DNA of 64,000 nt from Aurantimicrobium sp. MWH-Uga1 (GCF_003325955.1 NZ_CP030929.1:310001-374000), one strand, 5' to 3'; counted from the stretch's first letter, positions 27,798 to 37,876 are shown. The notes: generated from the letters alone by a model not told the origin. Program-made: numbers and translations.

Positions 27798-28379
27798 GTG
27801 AGTAATACCTGGCTTGTGGTCGGGCTCGGTAACCCTGGGCCCGACTACGCCGGCCATCGCCACAACGTTGGTCAGATGGCACTGTCGCAGTTAGCCAGCG
27901 ACATCGGGGCAACATTCAAGTCCCACAAAGCCAACGCGCTTGTTGCAGAAGGTTGGGTGCGCCCCGGAGGCCCCAAGTTGATTCTTGCCAAGCCCAACAC
28001 TTTTATGAACCTCTCGGGTGGCCCCGTTGCCAACTTGTTGAAGTTTTATGGCATCGAACCCTCAAACCTCATCGTCTTACATGACGAACTCGACATTGAC
28101 TTTGATGTGGTGCGCCTGAAAAGCAATGGAGGTCACGGAGGCCACAACGGCCTGCGAGACATCATTGCTGCCATTGGCACGAACGAATTTGACCGTGTTC
28201 GCATCGGCATCGGGCGCCCGCCTGGACGTCAGGACGCTGCCGACTTTGTGCTCTCCAACTTCAACTCCTCTGAGCGTGACGTCTTGCCGCATGTTTTAGC
28301 GCACGTCTGTGATGCCGTGGACATGATTGCTACAGAAGGTATTCTCGCCGCTCAGCAGCGCTTCAATTCCCCGTCATAA
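27798..28379 (+). CDS. pth: Peptidyl-tRNA hydrolase
   Basis: Frees tRNA from prematurely released peptidyl-tRNA. The 193-residue protein shows VVGLGNPGPDYAGHRHNVG (with the active-site Asn and His), KPNTFMNLSG, LHDELDIDFDVVRLK and GGHGGHNGLRDI, all family signatures. GTG start 8 nt after rplY with no clear Shine-Dalgarno, so translation is likely coupled to bL25. Confidence 0.94.
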   Translation: MSNTWLVVGLGNPGPDYAGHRHNVGQMALSQLASDIGATFKSHKANALVAEGWVRPGGPKLILAKPNTFMNLSGGPVANLLKFYGIEPSNLIVLHDELDIDFDVVRLKSNGGHGGHNGLRDIIAAIGTNEFDRVRIGIGRPPGRQDAADFVLSNFNSSERDVLPHVLAHVCDAVDMIATEGILAAQQRFNSPS

Positions 28380-28408
28380 CTTGTCAGCTCACGCAAAGCT
28401 TGAACGTT

Positions 28409-28414
28409 TACGCT
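28409..28414 (+). promoter_or_regulatory. -10 element TACGCT of the putative peptidase gene
   Basis: TACGCT ends 7 nt before the GTG at 28422; no Shine-Dalgarno lies between. Confidence 0.5.
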
Positions 28415-28421
28415 TAATAGC

Positions 28422-29552
28422 GTGAAGTTCTCAGCCCGTACTCAGATGATTGCCGCCTTGGCAGTTAGTGCTGTGCTGATTACATCTACCGCTAGCTGGG
28501 GTTCTCAGGTTTATGTTGAAACCCGGGCTTCTGCCCAGCAACAAACCCAGCAGCTAATCTCTTCAGGAAAAGAACAAATCACAGCGTTGACAGAACGCTC
28601 TGCTGATTTGGAAATGGCTATCGCCAATGCCACAACCATCCTGAATGATTCCAGTGGGAAAGTGCTTGATGAGAATGCACGGCAAACCTTAGAAAAAAGC
28701 ATCTCGACTGCCCAAGCGACGCTTGTTGCGAATAAGAAGGCATTGAGCAAGTTGAAGTCTCAGTTGAGCTCACTTTCCAACACTGATCTGTGGGAAGAGT
28801 TACTTCCAACACTCAAGCGTGACCGCGCAGAAAACTCGATCACGATTAATAAAAATGATGTTGAGTCCCTCGCCAATAACGTCATTGCACTAGGCCAGGG
28901 TATTCAAGCCGTTCAGGCAACACAGGCAGCATGGCAGGCCGAGCAGGAGCGCGTAGCGGCAGAGCAGGCTGCCGCTGCCGCGGCTCAGGCAGCAGCAGCC
29001 CGTGCTGCGGCTCGTAACGCAGCAGCAAAAAGTACTTTGAGCGAATCTGGCGGTGGAACTGCACCAAGTGCCCCAGCGCCCCCATCAACACCACCCCCAG
29101 TGATTTCCGCTGCGTTTAGTGTCGAGGCATACGTATCAGCATTGGCCCCAAACTCATATATTTCTTGGGTACCTGACTTGTGCATTCAGTATTACGCATG
29201 CGGTGAAGCCTGGGTTGGTGGTACCAATTCAACCCCAGTTGAAATTCGACTTGATCCAGCAAAACGCGAAATTTATGCCAACACAATCGGGATTTCTGTG
29301 TTGGTTCATGAAGCAGCACACGCGCGTCAGTGGTGGACCTACGGCCCAAGAATTCTTGATGAAAGCTTGGCCCAAGCCCCACAATTCACTGCCCCCGCTG
29401 GTTCGACACCTCAGCAACAACTTGACGCAGCAAAGCGAGCCGTGGAATACATGGCGGATTGCGCAACGATTGGAAAACTGGGCTATTCAACCGGGGCCTA
29501 CACCAATTCATGTACTGCGGATCAACTCGCACGAATCTCAGCTATCTGGTGA
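28422..29552 (+). CDS. Membrane-anchored protein with coiled coil and putative HExxH zinc-peptidase domain
   Basis: A 376-residue protein I do not recognise as a named family. Residues 9-28 are a signal peptide or membrane anchor. Residues 35-120 and 150-205 are long, heptad-like helices, the latter almost only Ala, Gln, Glu and Arg. A Pro-rich hinge follows (215-230). The C-terminal 140 residues contain VLVHEAAHARQWW, with HEAAH at 296-300, and AVEYMADCATIG with E342 about 42 residues further on. This is the spacing and form of a gluzincin zinc site (two His plus a distal Glu). Four cysteines in this domain (in DLCIQYYAC, ADC and NSC) could form disulfides, as expected outside the membrane. 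Function is inferred from the motif only. Confidence 0.7.
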   Translation: MKFSARTQMIAALAVSAVLITSTASWGSQVYVETRASAQQQTQQLISSGKEQITALTERSADLEMAIANATTILNDSSGKVLDENARQTLEKSISTAQATLVANKKALSKLKSQLSSLSNTDLWEELLPTLKRDRAENSITINKNDVESLANNVIALGQGIQAVQATQAAWQAEQERVAAEQAAAAAAQAAAARAAARNAAAKSTLSESGGGTAPSAPAPPSTPPPVISAAFSVEAYVSALAPNSYISWVPDLCIQYYACGEAWVGGTNSTPVEIRLDPAKREIYANTIGISVLVHEAAHARQWWTYGPRILDESLAQAPQFTAPAGSTPQQQLDAAKRAVEYMADCATIGKLGYSTGAYTNSCTADQLARISAIW

Positions 29553-29558
29553 CCTGCG

Positions 29559-29564
29559 TAAACT
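29559..29564 (+). promoter_or_regulatory. -10 element TAAACT of mfd
   Basis: TAAACT, 7 nt before the mfd ATG at 29572, in the 19-nt gap after the preceding stop codon. Confidence 0.55.
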
Positions 29565-29571
29565 AGCTTGC

Positions 29572-32500
29572 ATGGTATTTCACGGGCTTTCGCGCGCCCT
29601 CTCGCGTACCCGAAATATCTCTGAAGCACTGAACTACGCCAACAAAGATGCGGATTTTTCTCTCGTTGAGGGTCTGAACGCCCCGTTGCTGACCTCGTTG
29701 ATCGAAGCCCGCATCGATCGTGGTGAACCACCTGTAGTCTTGGCGGTCACCGCAACCCAGCGTGAATCTGAACGGCTTGTTGCCGCTTTAGGAAGTTTGC
29801 TCCCTCACGCGATGGTTGCTGAATTCCCTGCCTGGGAAACCCTGCCGCATGAGCGGCTGAGCCCCAGCCCAGAAATTGTGGGTCGACGTTTTGATGCCAT
29901 TCGTCAGTTGCGGGACTGGGATGGTCAGACACCTCTGGTCATGATTACCTCGGTGAGGGGTGTGCTGCAACCTATTGCCAACAATCTTGCTGAGGTGGAT
30001 CCCATCACCCTCAGGGTGGGCTCACGTGGAAATGATCTGCATGAGATTGCATCAGCTCTGGTGGACTTGGCATATGTCCGAGTTGACATGGTCACCCGCC
30101 GCGGTGAATTTGCCGTGCGCGGTGGCATCTTGGATGTTTTTCCTCCGGTTGCGGACCACCCCATTCGGGTGGACTTCTTTGGTGATGAGATCGACAGCAT
30201 CCGGGCCTTTTCTGTTGCTGATCAAAGGTCTCTCGATGGTGATCTGGACGCTGTCTCTTTGCCACCTAGCCGAGAACTTCTTCTGACAGATCCTGTGCGT
30301 CAGCGTGCCAGGGAGATGGAACACGAGTTCCCCGGTATCTCACACATGCTCTCCAAAATTGCTGAGGGCATTGCGGTTGAGGGTATGGAATCCCTCACCC
30401 CCGCACTGGTGGACAACTTGGTTCCCATGACGGACTATCTGCCCACGGGATCGGCTATCGCATTGCTATCCCCAGAACGCATCGCCACTCGTGCCATCAA
30501 CCTCACGGAGACAAACCGAGAATTCCTCGACGCAGCATGGAATGCAGCAAGTGCCGGCGCGCAAGCCCCTATTGATCTTTCTGCTGGAGATTTCCTCACC
30601 ATCACCCAATTGCGTGAACACTACTCGGGTGGTCCTTGGTGGACATTCAGCGCTTTCCAACATGGTCCAGATGCGTCAGAACCACTTCCTGAAGAGCTAG
30701 ACCTCGATGAGATTTTGGCCGTGCGCATCAACGCCAAAGCCGTCCCCAGCTTTGCCGGAAACATAGAGGGTGCTGCTGAGCACGTGGAGTCATTACTGAA
30801 GAACAACTGGACTGTGATTGTTGCGGCTGAAGGTCACGGCCTTGTTGAGCGTGCAGGGCAGGTTCTGGCAGAGCGTAATCTTGCTGCCCGGATGGTCGAG
30901 CAGCTTCCTGGCGAGCTCGAACCTGCGGTGGCGTACCTGGTTCAAGCATCTGTGGAGGCAGGGTTCGAGCTCGAGGAAGCCAAGCTCGCCGTTATTTCGG
31001 AATCAGAGTTTTATGGCCGCGCTGCCAGCTATGACGCCAGAGCACCTCGCAAACTGGCCAGCAGACGCAAGAACGTGGTTGATCCGCTCAAACTTGAAGC
31101 TGGAGATATTGTCGTTCACGAAACCCACGGCATTGGGAAGTTCCTTGAGCTTGTTCAGCGTGAAGTGTCCACCGGTGGTCGTAATGCCGTGAAGACCATG
31201 CGTGAGTACTTAGTTATTGAGTACGCACCGAGTAAACGTGGCTATCCCGGTGACAAACTCTATGTCCCCACAGATCAGCTTGATCAACTCACGCGCTATG
31301 TGGGCGGAGAATCTCCCGCGTTATCCAAGATGGGTGGCAGCGACTGGGGTCAAGCAAAGAACAAAGCACGCAAGGCTGTCCGAGACATCGCGGTTGAACT
31401 CGTCAAGCTCTACAGTGCACGCATGGCCAGCAAAGGTTTTGCTTTCAGCCCCGATACGCCCTGGCAGCGCGAACTCGAAGAAGCTTTCCCTTATGTCGAG
31501 ACCGTTGATCAGCTCACCACCATTGATGAAGTCAAAGCAGATATGGAACGCCCCATCCCCATGGACCGCCTTATCTCCGGGGATGTGGGCTTTGGCAAAA
31601 CAGAAATCGCGGTTCGCGCAGCGTTCAAGGCTGTCCAAGACGGCAAGCAAGTTGCCATCTTGGTGCCCACCACGCTGCTGGTGAAGCAACACTTCGAGAC
31701 CTTCCAGGAACGCTTTGCTGGATTCCCCGTTCACTTACGTGCACTCAGCCGATTCCAAACAGAAAAGCAAGCCAAGGAAACCTTGGCTGGCATGGCTGAT
31801 TGCACCGTGGACGTCGTTATTGGAACTCACCGTCTGTTGGCCGAAGGCGTCACTTTCAAAGACCTCGGCCTGGTCATCATTGACGAAGAGCAGCGTTTTG
31901 GTGTGGAGCACAAAGATGCGCTCAAGAAGCTCAAGACCAACGTTGACATTCTTGCTATGAGTGCGACCCCCATCCCTCGCACACTCGAAATGGCAGTGAC
32001 CGGTATTCGCGAAATGTCGACGTTGGCCACTCCGCCGGAGGATCGTCACCCCATTCTCACGTTCGTCGGCCCCTACTCGGAGAAGCAAGCAGCTGCTGCA
32101 ATCCGGAGAGAAATCCTGCGTGAAGGCCAAGTCTTCTTTGTGCACAATCGTGTCTCGAGCATCAACCGAGTCGCTGCGCAGATCGCAGAACTTGTCCCCG
32201 AAGCACGAGTGGGTGTTGCTCACGGACAACTCTCCGAACACCAGCTGGAACAGGTCATCATCGACTTCTGGGAACGCAAATTCGATGTGTTGGTCTCCAC
32301 CACCATCATTGAGACCGGTCTTGATATCGCCAACGCCAACACCCTGATAGTGGACCGAGCAGATAAATATGGCCTGAGCCAACTGCATCAGTTACGTGGT
32401 CGTGTTGGCCGTGGCCGCGAACGTGCCTATGCGTACTTGTTCTATGACGAAACAACGCCCCTGAGTGAAACAGCCCATGACCGGTTGAACGCGCTCGCGG

Positions 32501-33168
32501 CAAATAACGAACTTGGCTCTGGTATTCAGATTGCACTCAAAGACCTCGAGATTCGCGGTGCCGGTAACCTCCTTGGCGGAGAGCAGTCAGGACATATTGC
32601 GGGTGTGGGTTTCGACCTCTACCTGCGCATGATTGGCGAAGCGGTCTCTGCCTTCCGCGGCGACGTCGCAGAAGGCCAGACAGAGCTTCGCCTGGAACTG
32701 CCGGTTGATGCTCGCATTCCGGAGGACTACGTCAACTCAGAGCGTTTGAGACTTGAGGCCTATCAGAAGCTGTCGGTTGCCAGCGGTCCACTTTCCCGTG
32801 AAGAACAGATTGACCAGGTCTTCGAAGAACTCTCTGATCGCTATGGTGAACCACCAGCGCAGGTTCACAACCTGATAGCTATTTCCAGACTTCGTCGCCG
32901 AGCACACCAGTCCAGCCTCAGTGAGGTTGTCGTGATGGGGTCTAACCTGCGCATAACCCCGGTCGATCTTCCGGACTCACTCCAGGTGAGATTGGCGAGG
33001 ATGTATCCGGGAGCAAAATATGTTCCTGCTGCCAGGGTGATGACCGTCCCTCTTCCCGAGGATGTTGATCTGATTGCGTGGACAGGGAATCTTCTCGAAG
33101 CTATCTTCCCGGTGACTGTGAACTCAGAAGCTAGCGCTGCTTCCGGTAGTGACGAGAGCGCCAGATAA
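29572..33168 (+). CDS. mfd: Transcription-repair coupling factor
   Basis: Translocase that pushes stalled RNA polymerase off DNA damage and recruits UvrA. The 1,198-residue chain has the full domain order: UvrB-homology region (TATQRESERLVAAL onward), CarD-like RNA-polymerase-binding domain near residue 510 (AGDIVVHETHGIGKF), RecG-like motor with Walker A GDVGFGKTE near residue 670 and DEEQ near 770, TRG motif region, and the C-terminal UvrA-contact domain. The start is the ATG at 29572: an in-frame start at 29119 would run through the upstream gene. The 3' end overlaps the convergent nhaA gene by 38 nt. Confidence 0.95.
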   Translation: MVFHGLSRALSRTRNISEALNYANKDADFSLVEGLNAPLLTSLIEARIDRGEPPVVLAVTATQRESERLVAALGSLLPHAMVAEFPAWETLPHERLSPSPEIVGRRFDAIRQLRDWDGQTPLVMITSVRGVLQPIANNLAEVDPITLRVGSRGNDLHEIASALVDLAYVRVDMVTRRGEFAVRGGILDVFPPVADHPIRVDFFGDEIDSIRAFSVADQRSLDGDLDAVSLPPSRELLLTDPVRQRAREMEHEFPGISHMLSKIAEGIAVEGMESLTPALVDNLVPMTDYLPTGSAIALLSPERIATRAINLTETNREFLDAAWNAASAGAQAPIDLSAGDFLTITQLREHYSGGPWWTFSAFQHGPDASEPLPEELDLDEILAVRINAKAVPSFAGNIEGAAEHVESLLKNNWTVIVAAEGHGLVERAGQVLAERNLAARMVEQLPGELEPAVAYLVQASVEAGFELEEAKLAVISESEFYGRAASYDARAPRKLASRRKNVVDPLKLEAGDIVVHETHGIGKFLELVQREVSTGGRNAVKTMREYLVIEYAPSKRGYPGDKLYVPTDQLDQLTRYVGGESPALSKMGGSDWGQAKNKARKAVRDIAVELVKLYSARMASKGFAFSPDTPWQRELEEAFPYVETVDQLTTIDEVKADMERPIPMDRLISGDVGFGKTEIAVRAAFKAVQDGKQVAILVPTTLLVKQHFETFQERFAGFPVHLRALSRFQTEKQAKETLAGMADCTVDVVIGTHRLLAEGVTFKDLGLVIIDEEQRFGVEHKDALKKLKTNVDILAMSATPIPRTLEMAVTGIREMSTLATPPEDRHPILTFVGPYSEKQAAAAIRREILREGQVFFVHNRVSSINRVAAQIAELVPEARVGVAHGQLSEHQLEQVIIDFWERKFDVLVSTTIIETGLDIANANTLIVDRADKYGLSQLHQLRGRVGRGRERAYAYLFYDETTPLSETAHDRLNALAANNELGSGIQIALKDLEIRGAGNLLGGEQSGHIAGVGFDLYLRMIGEAVSAFRGDVAEGQTELRLELPVDARIPEDYVNSERLRLEAYQKLSVASGPLSREEQIDQVFEELSDRYGEPPAQVHNLIAISRLRRRAHQSSLSEVVVMGSNLRITPVDLPDSLQVRLARMYPGAKYVPAARVMTVPLPEDVDLIAWTGNLLEAIFPVTVNSEASAASGSDESAR

Positions 33169-34291
33169 CCAAGCTTCCACCAATAACGATGGAAATAGCT
33201 GATCCGATTAACACCCCAAGTACTCCCTCGTCTCTAATGAGGGCATTGTCGGCAAAGGCTAGTTCGTTCATTAAGAGTGACACGGTGAAACCAATACCTG
33301 CCACGGCAGAGACGGTGACAACATCCCATCCTGTGACGATGGTTTCGGTTGCTTCACCACGGCGAATAATTGCGGCCACGATGCTGCCGGCAATCGTGAT
33401 ACCGACAATCTTTCCCAGTGGCAGTCCAACAGCAATTCCCCAGAAAGCAGGACTGAGCTCGCTGGGTGCTAGATCGGGAATAACGACCAAGGCCGAGACG
33501 AAGGCAAAGAGGGGGAGTATCACAGCATTCGTGGTTGGCTGCAGTGCGTGAGCAGCTTTGCCAGCCAAGCGAGGTTGAAGGACTAGACCAAGGGCAACGC
33601 CAGCGATAGTGGCATGCACGCCAGAGAGGTAAGTGAAGTACCACGCAAACAGTGCAACAACGACCAACAAGGTTGCTTGAAGCTGTGTATTCATCCGACC
33701 TTGGCAACTGATGAATCGGAACAAATACACAGCGAAAACAGCCATGCCGAGTGCGATGAAGTCAATGCTGGAGGTGAAGAAAACGGCAATGATTAGTATC
33801 GCGATGAGGTCATCAATGACCGCTAAGGCAAGAAGAAATACGCGCAAACGCCCGGGAAGACCTCGCCCCACAAGCGCAATGAGACCCAGAGCAAAGGCAA
33901 TGTCAGTGGCCGTAGGGATGGGCCAACCACGAGCAAATTCAGGCCCGGCAATTGCCAGATAGCACAGCGCTGGAACAATCACACCGCCGAGAGCGGCAAT
34001 TCCCGGAGCCAAAGCTTTTTTGAAAGAGCTCAGTTCACCCACGGTCAATTCATGGCGAAGCTCAACGGCAATGATGAAAAAGAAGACTGCCAGCAAAGCA
34101 TCGGTAATCCAATGCGCAATGCTCAGCTCAAGCCCGATAGCAGGAAAGCCAACATAGGAGTGACTGAGTTCAATGAGCCCAGGGCCTGCTACGGAATTGG
34201 CTAGAAATAAGCCCAGTGCAGCAGCGCCAGCCAGTGAAATCGCGGCATATCGTTCGGAACGAAAGATCGTTTTCATGCTGACTTTGGCCAT
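33131..34291 (-). CDS. nhaA: Na+/H+ antiporter NhaA
   Basis: Electrogenic sodium/proton antiporter of the cytoplasmic membrane for pH and salt balance. The 386-residue protein has about 12 segments, including FFFIIAVELRHEL and the paired signatures TATDIAFALG and ALAVIDDLIAILIIA; the Asp-Asp in the latter is the ion-binding pair of E. coli NhaA. The start is the ATG at 34291 with TAGTCT 6 nt upstream. The last 38 nt overlap mfd on the other strand. Confidence 0.93.
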   Translation of the reverse strand: MAKVSMKTIFRSERYAAISLAGAAALGLFLANSVAGPGLIELSHSYVGFPAIGLELSIAHWITDALLAVFFFIIAVELRHELTVGELSSFKKALAPGIAALGGVIVPALCYLAIAGPEFARGWPIPTATDIAFALGLIALVGRGLPGRLRVFLLALAVIDDLIAILIIAVFFTSSIDFIALGMAVFAVYLFRFISCQGRMNTQLQATLLVVVALFAWYFTYLSGVHATIAGVALGLVLQPRLAGKAAHALQPTTNAVILPLFAFVSALVVIPDLAPSELSPAFWGIAVGLPLGKIVGITIAGSIVAAIIRRGEATETIVTGWDVVTVSAVAGIGFTVSLLMNELAFADNALIRDEGVLGVLIGSAISIVIGGSLVIWRSRHYRKQR

Positions 34292-34297
34292 GTCTCA

Positions 34298-34303
34298 AGA
34301 CTA
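34298..34303 (-). promoter_or_regulatory. -10 element TAGTCT of nhaA
   Basis: TAGTCT on the minus strand, 6 nt before ATG 34291, in the 34-nt gap after the regulator gene. nhaA may thus be transcribed alone. Confidence 0.55.
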
Positions 34304-34325
34304 CCTGCTATGACCAAACAGCAAT

Positions 34326-35765
34326 TTATGCTCCCGCGTTGGCGTGCTTTTCCAAGAAGGCAAACAGTTCAGTCTCCTCCACGCCGGGGAAGGTTCCTGA
34401 AGGAAGGGGAGAGAGCACGTGGGCATGCATGCGTGCACTCGGCCATGCTTTTCCGGACCAGCGCTGGGCGAGTTCCTCTGCAGGAACGCGGCAGCAGTTC
34501 TCGTTGGGGCAGGTGGATACTTCGCGGCGCTCGGTGTCGCGGCCACGGAACCACTTGGCGTCGTCGAAAGGAACGCCAACACTGATCGAGAACTCTTCCT
34601 TTTCCCCAGTACCGGTCTGTGTGGAGTCCCAAAACGTTCCGCCGGGAGTATCGGTGTATTGATAAAACTCGTTTGTGCGGTTGGTGCGCTGGAAAGCCAT
34701 GCGTGCTGGCCATTTCCTGCACACAACTTGACCTTCGATGGAGCCGTTAACGTCGGCGGGAATCCGCAGACCGTCGTTTTCGTAACCACGGAAAATACCT
34801 TCACCCTGGTTGACTCTCAAGAAGTGAGTGCGCAAGCCAAGATGCTCTGTCGCCAGATTGGTAAAGCGCAAAGCGGCAGCCTCGTGGGTAACACCAAAGG
34901 CATCGCGGAAGTCTTCGATAGCGATGTTGCGGTCCTTTTTGGCATTTTGTAAAAACGCAACAGAGCGCGAGCGCGGCATCAAGGCGGCGGCTGCAAAGTA
35001 GTTGATTTCCAGACGCTGCTGCAAAAACTCGGCATAGTTCGAGGGCTTCTGGTGATTAAGCAACCTGTGAGCAATGGCCTGCAACGCCATGGCACGCAAC
35101 CCGTGACCACCAGGGATGGAGGCGGGAGGCAAGTAGATACGACCGTTGGCAAGGTCAGTAATTGACCGAGCTGTGCTCGGGAGGTCATCGACGAAGATGA
35201 GTTCAAACCCAACAAGGTTGGCCATCTCGGCCACCGTGCGGTGCATGAGAGCGCCGCTTTCGTGACCGGCGCGCTTGACGAGATCTTCTGCCAGTTCATC
35301 GAGTTCAGGCAGGTAATTGTTTTTCTCACGCATCACCGCTTGTAGTTCGGTGTTAGCTCGACGGGCTTCTTCAGGTGTGGCAATGGAGAGGCGTTCGCGC
35401 CGCTCCATTTCTTTGTGTAGGCCTACGATGGCTTCGAGTGCTTCATCGCTGAGGCCCTTGGTGCTGCGTACGGCAGGCAGTTGCAATGAGGTGTAGAGCT
35501 CGGACTGTTGAAGTCGCTCAAGTTCAATCTCGAGTTCTGAGCGGCGATCTGGGGCCTCTGTGCTCAACAGTTCTTGCACGCTCACCCCGAGGGTGCTTGC
35601 GATGGCATTGAGGAGAGAGAGCTTGGGTTCACGCTTACCGTTCTCAATGAGGGAGAGTTGGCTGGGTACAACCCCCACGCTGTCACCGAGTTGTTCGAGA
35701 GTCAGTCCCGAGGTAATGCGGAAATGTTTGATGCGTTTGCCTAAAATCATCATGTCTGCGGCCAT
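34326..35765 (-). CDS. RamB-like XRE family regulator (ScfR type)
   Basis: A 479-residue regulator with an N-terminal HTH ([45 protein letters not shown], residues 7-50), a central IrrE-peptidase-like region ([21 protein letters not shown]) and a long C-terminal ligand domain ending in a cysteine-containing segment ([10 protein letters not shown]). This matches RamB of Corynebacterium, which controls acetate and gluconeogenic genes, and the short-chain-fatty-acyl-CoA-sensing ScfR group. Divergent from pckG, the key gluconeogenic gene, so pckG is a reasonable target (inference). The start is the ATG at 35765, 6 nt after TATTGT; an earlier in-frame start at 35792 would add nine residues. Confidence 0.85.
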   Translation of the reverse strand: MAADMMILGKRIKHFRITSGLTLEQLGDSVGVVPSQLSLIENGKREPKLSLLNAIASTLGVSVQELLSTEAPDRRSELEIELERLQQSELYTSLQLPAVRSTKGLSDEALEAIVGLHKEMERRERLSIATPEEARRANTELQAVMREKNNYLPELDELAEDLVKRAGHESGALMHRTVAEMANLVGFELIFVDDLPSTARSITDLANGRIYLPPASIPGGHGLRAMALQAIAHRLLNHQKPSNYAEFLQQRLEINYFAAAALMPRSRSVAFLQNAKKDRNIAIEDFRDAFGVTHEAAALRFTNLATEHLGLRTHFLRVNQGEGIFRGYENDGLRIPADVNGSIEGQVVCRKWPARMAFQRTNRTNEFYQYTDTPGGTFWDSTQTGTGEKEEFSISVGVPFDDAKWFRGRDTERREVSTCPNENCCRVPAEELAQRWSGKAWPSARMHAHVLSPLPSGTFPGVEETELFAFLEKHANAGA

Positions 35766-35771
35766 TTCTTT

Positions 35772-35777
35772 ACAATA
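35772..35777 (-). promoter_or_regulatory. -10 element TATTGT of the RamB-like regulator
   Basis: TATTGT on the minus strand, 6 nt before ATG 35765; supports the shorter start. Confidence 0.5.
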
Positions 35778-35809
35778 CGAGAAAAAGCTCACTTTTTTCT
35801 AGTGAAATT

Positions 35810-35824
35810 TGTGAATCTTTCACA
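35810..35824. promoter_or_regulatory. Palindrome TGTGAA-TCT-TTCACA, candidate operator between regulator and pckG
   Basis: A perfect 15-bp palindrome in the 134-bp divergent region. It is nested in a wider repeat, GTGAAA (35802-35807) with TTTCAC (35818-35823). It resembles a CRP/GlxR site (TGTGA-N6-TCACA) but with five bases in the centre. It could serve a CRP-like protein or the RamB-like regulator itself. Confidence 0.5.
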
Positions 35825-35899
35825 TATCTCTCCTCAATACTTGAAATATCACCAAGTTTTTTCTTCCCTCGAGACTTGGATGAGACAAAGGAGACTCAG

Positions 35900-37774
35900 A
35901 TGTCGATCGCAGACCTCACTCGAACCGAGCCCATCGCACAGCCTGAGGTGCCCATCGCTACTGAACTCAACGCACCTCCCTTTGTCACTCAGCGAGCCCT
36001 GCTGCACTGGGTTGCAGACATTGCCAAGCTGACCAAGCCAGAGCGTATTGAATGGTGCGATGGCTCGGATGCCGAATGGCACCGTCTCACTCAGCTACTC
36101 GTTGAGGCAGGATCCATGATTCCTCTCAATGCAGAAAAGCGTCCCAACTCGTTCCTCGTTCGCTCTGATCCAGACGATGTTGCACGTGTTGAAGACCGCA
36201 CCTTTATTTGTTCTGTGAACAAAGAAGACGCTGGTCCCACCAACAACTGGCGTGACCCAGATCTGATGAATGAAGAACTGCGTGGCCTCTTCGACGGCTC
36301 CATGCGCGGTCGCACCATGTACGTCGTCCCCTTCTCCATGGGTCCCTACGGTGGACCCATCTCGCAGGTCGGCATCCAGCTCACGGACTCTCCCTACGCT
36401 GTGCTCAACCTGCGAATCATGACCCGCATGGGTTTTGATGCTCTGGCACAAATCGACGAGAAGACCCCCTGGGTTCCCGCAGTTCACTCGGTAGGTATGC
36501 CACTGGTCGATGCAACTGGTCGACGCATCGAGGACATTGCCTGGCCTTCAAACCCCATCAAGTACATCTGCCACTTCCCAGAAACCCGTGAGATTTGGTC
36601 CTTCGGCTCTGGTTACGGCGGAAACGCTCTACTTTCCAAGAAGTGCTTCTCACTGCGCATTGGTTCCTACATGGGTCTCCAAGAAGGCTGGCTCGCTGAG
36701 CACATGCTCATCCTCAAGCTCACATCACCCGAGGGTAAGGCGTACCACATGGCTGCTGCGTTCCCTTCGGCATGCGGCAAGACCAACCTGGCAATGCTGC
36801 GCCCCACCATCCCCGGATGGAAAGCAGAAACCATTGGTGATGACATTGCTTGGTTGCGCCAGGGAGCAGATGGTCGCCTCTACGCCATCAACCCAGAAGC
36901 AGGTTTCTTCGGTGTCGCACCAGGAACTGGTGAAAAGACCAACCCTGTGGCCATGGACACCGTCAGCGGCAACACCATCTTCACCAATGTGGCACTCACC
37001 GATGATGGCGATGTCTGGTGGGAGGGCATGACGGAGTCAGTTCCTGAGCACCTCATCGATTGGCGTGGCAATGACTGGACCCCTGACGCAGGACGTCCAG
37101 CAGCACACCCCAACTCACGTTTCACCGTTCCTATCCAGCAGTGCCCCACCCTCTCTGACGAGTGGTATGAGACTGCTGGTGTGCCACTGGATGCCATTAT
37201 CTTTGGTGGCCGCCGGGCAACAAACATCCCGCTTGTTGCTGAAGCCTTCGACTGGCAGCATGGTGTGTTCATCGGTGCGACCATGTCGAGCGAGCAGACC
37301 GCAGCAGCTGAAGGTATAGTCGGCGACCTGCGCCGCGATCCTTTCGCAATGCTTCCCTTCTGCGGCTACAACATGGCTGACTACTGGGGTCACTGGCTCG
37401 AAATTGGCAAGCAGCTTGGCGACAAGGCTCCCGCAATCTTCCAGGTGAACTGGTTCCGTAAAGACGCTGACGGCTCATTCCTGTGGCCAGGGTTCGGTGA
37501 GAACTCTCGTGTGCTGGAGTGGATTGCTCGCCGCGTCGACGGCGACGTGGCAACCGATGACGCACCCATGGGTCGTGTTCCCGCAGCGGGAACACTCAAC
37601 CTCGATGGCGTGGATGTTTCGGAAGACGCCCTGGAAAAGTTGTTCCATGTTGATCGCAACATGTGGACAGCGGAGTGTGACCTCACCGAGGAATACTTCG
37701 AACAATTTGGTAACCGTGTTCCTGAAGCACTAACCGAAGAATTGGCTCAGCTACGAGGACGTCTCACCACGTAG
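35900..37774 (+). CDS. pckG: Phosphoenolpyruvate carboxykinase (GTP)
   Basis: Interconverts oxaloacetate plus GTP with PEP, CO2 and GDP; entry to gluconeogenesis. The 624-residue protein has the P-loop [13 protein letters not shown], the metal/phosphate motif IGDDIAWL and the [11 protein letters not shown] segment of GTP-type enzymes, so it is not the ATP-type PckA. The start is the ATG at 35900 behind AAAGGAGA; an in-frame ATG at 35876 lacks a ribosome site. Divergent from the RamB-like regulator across a region with a clear palindrome. Confidence 0.95.
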   Translation: MSIADLTRTEPIAQPEVPIATELNAPPFVTQRALLHWVADIAKLTKPERIEWCDGSDAEWHRLTQLLVEAGSMIPLNAEKRPNSFLVRSDPDDVARVEDRTFICSVNKEDAGPTNNWRDPDLMNEELRGLFDGSMRGRTMYVVPFSMGPYGGPISQVGIQLTDSPYAVLNLRIMTRMGFDALAQIDEKTPWVPAVHSVGMPLVDATGRRIEDIAWPSNPIKYICHFPETREIWSFGSGYGGNALLSKKCFSLRIGSYMGLQEGWLAEHMLILKLTSPEGKAYHMAAAFPSACGKTNLAMLRPTIPGWKAETIGDDIAWLRQGADGRLYAINPEAGFFGVAPGTGEKTNPVAMDTVSGNTIFTNVALTDDGDVWWEGMTESVPEHLIDWRGNDWTPDAGRPAAHPNSRFTVPIQQCPTLSDEWYETAGVPLDAIIFGGRRATNIPLVAEAFDWQHGVFIGATMSSEQTAAAEGIVGDLRRDPFAMLPFCGYNMADYWGHWLEIGKQLGDKAPAIFQVNWFRKDADGSFLWPGFGENSRVLEWIARRVDGDVATDDAPMGRVPAAGTLNLDGVDVSEDALEKLFHVDRNMWTAECDLTEEYFEQFGNRVPEALTEELAQLRGRLTT

Positions 37775-37789
37775 AGTCCTGAGTCAAAA

Positions 37790-37807
37790 CCGACAATTTA
37801 TTGTCGG
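37790..37807. terminator. 18-bp perfect palindrome after pckG
   Basis: CCGACAAT, two T, ATTGTCGG. It lies 16 nt after the pckG stop, so a terminator is the simplest reading, but no T-run follows on the plus strand; TTTTG follows on the minus strand. An operator is the alternative. Confidence 0.45.
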
Positions 37808-37876
37808 ACGAGTGAACCGGGTCTGTGTCTCTCAGTCTCGGTGAGAAGATGGGGTTGTACATCTGGAGGGAAACTG

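Noticed and set aside
29119..29571. N-terminal extension of mfd by 151 codons
   Set aside because: It overlaps the peptidase-like gene in another frame and is not part of the Mfd family; the ATG at 29572 has TAAACT upstream and the normal N-terminus.
31735..32388. 217-codon minus-strand frame inside mfd
   Set aside because: Shadow of the motor domain of mfd; low-complexity residue mix and no start signal.
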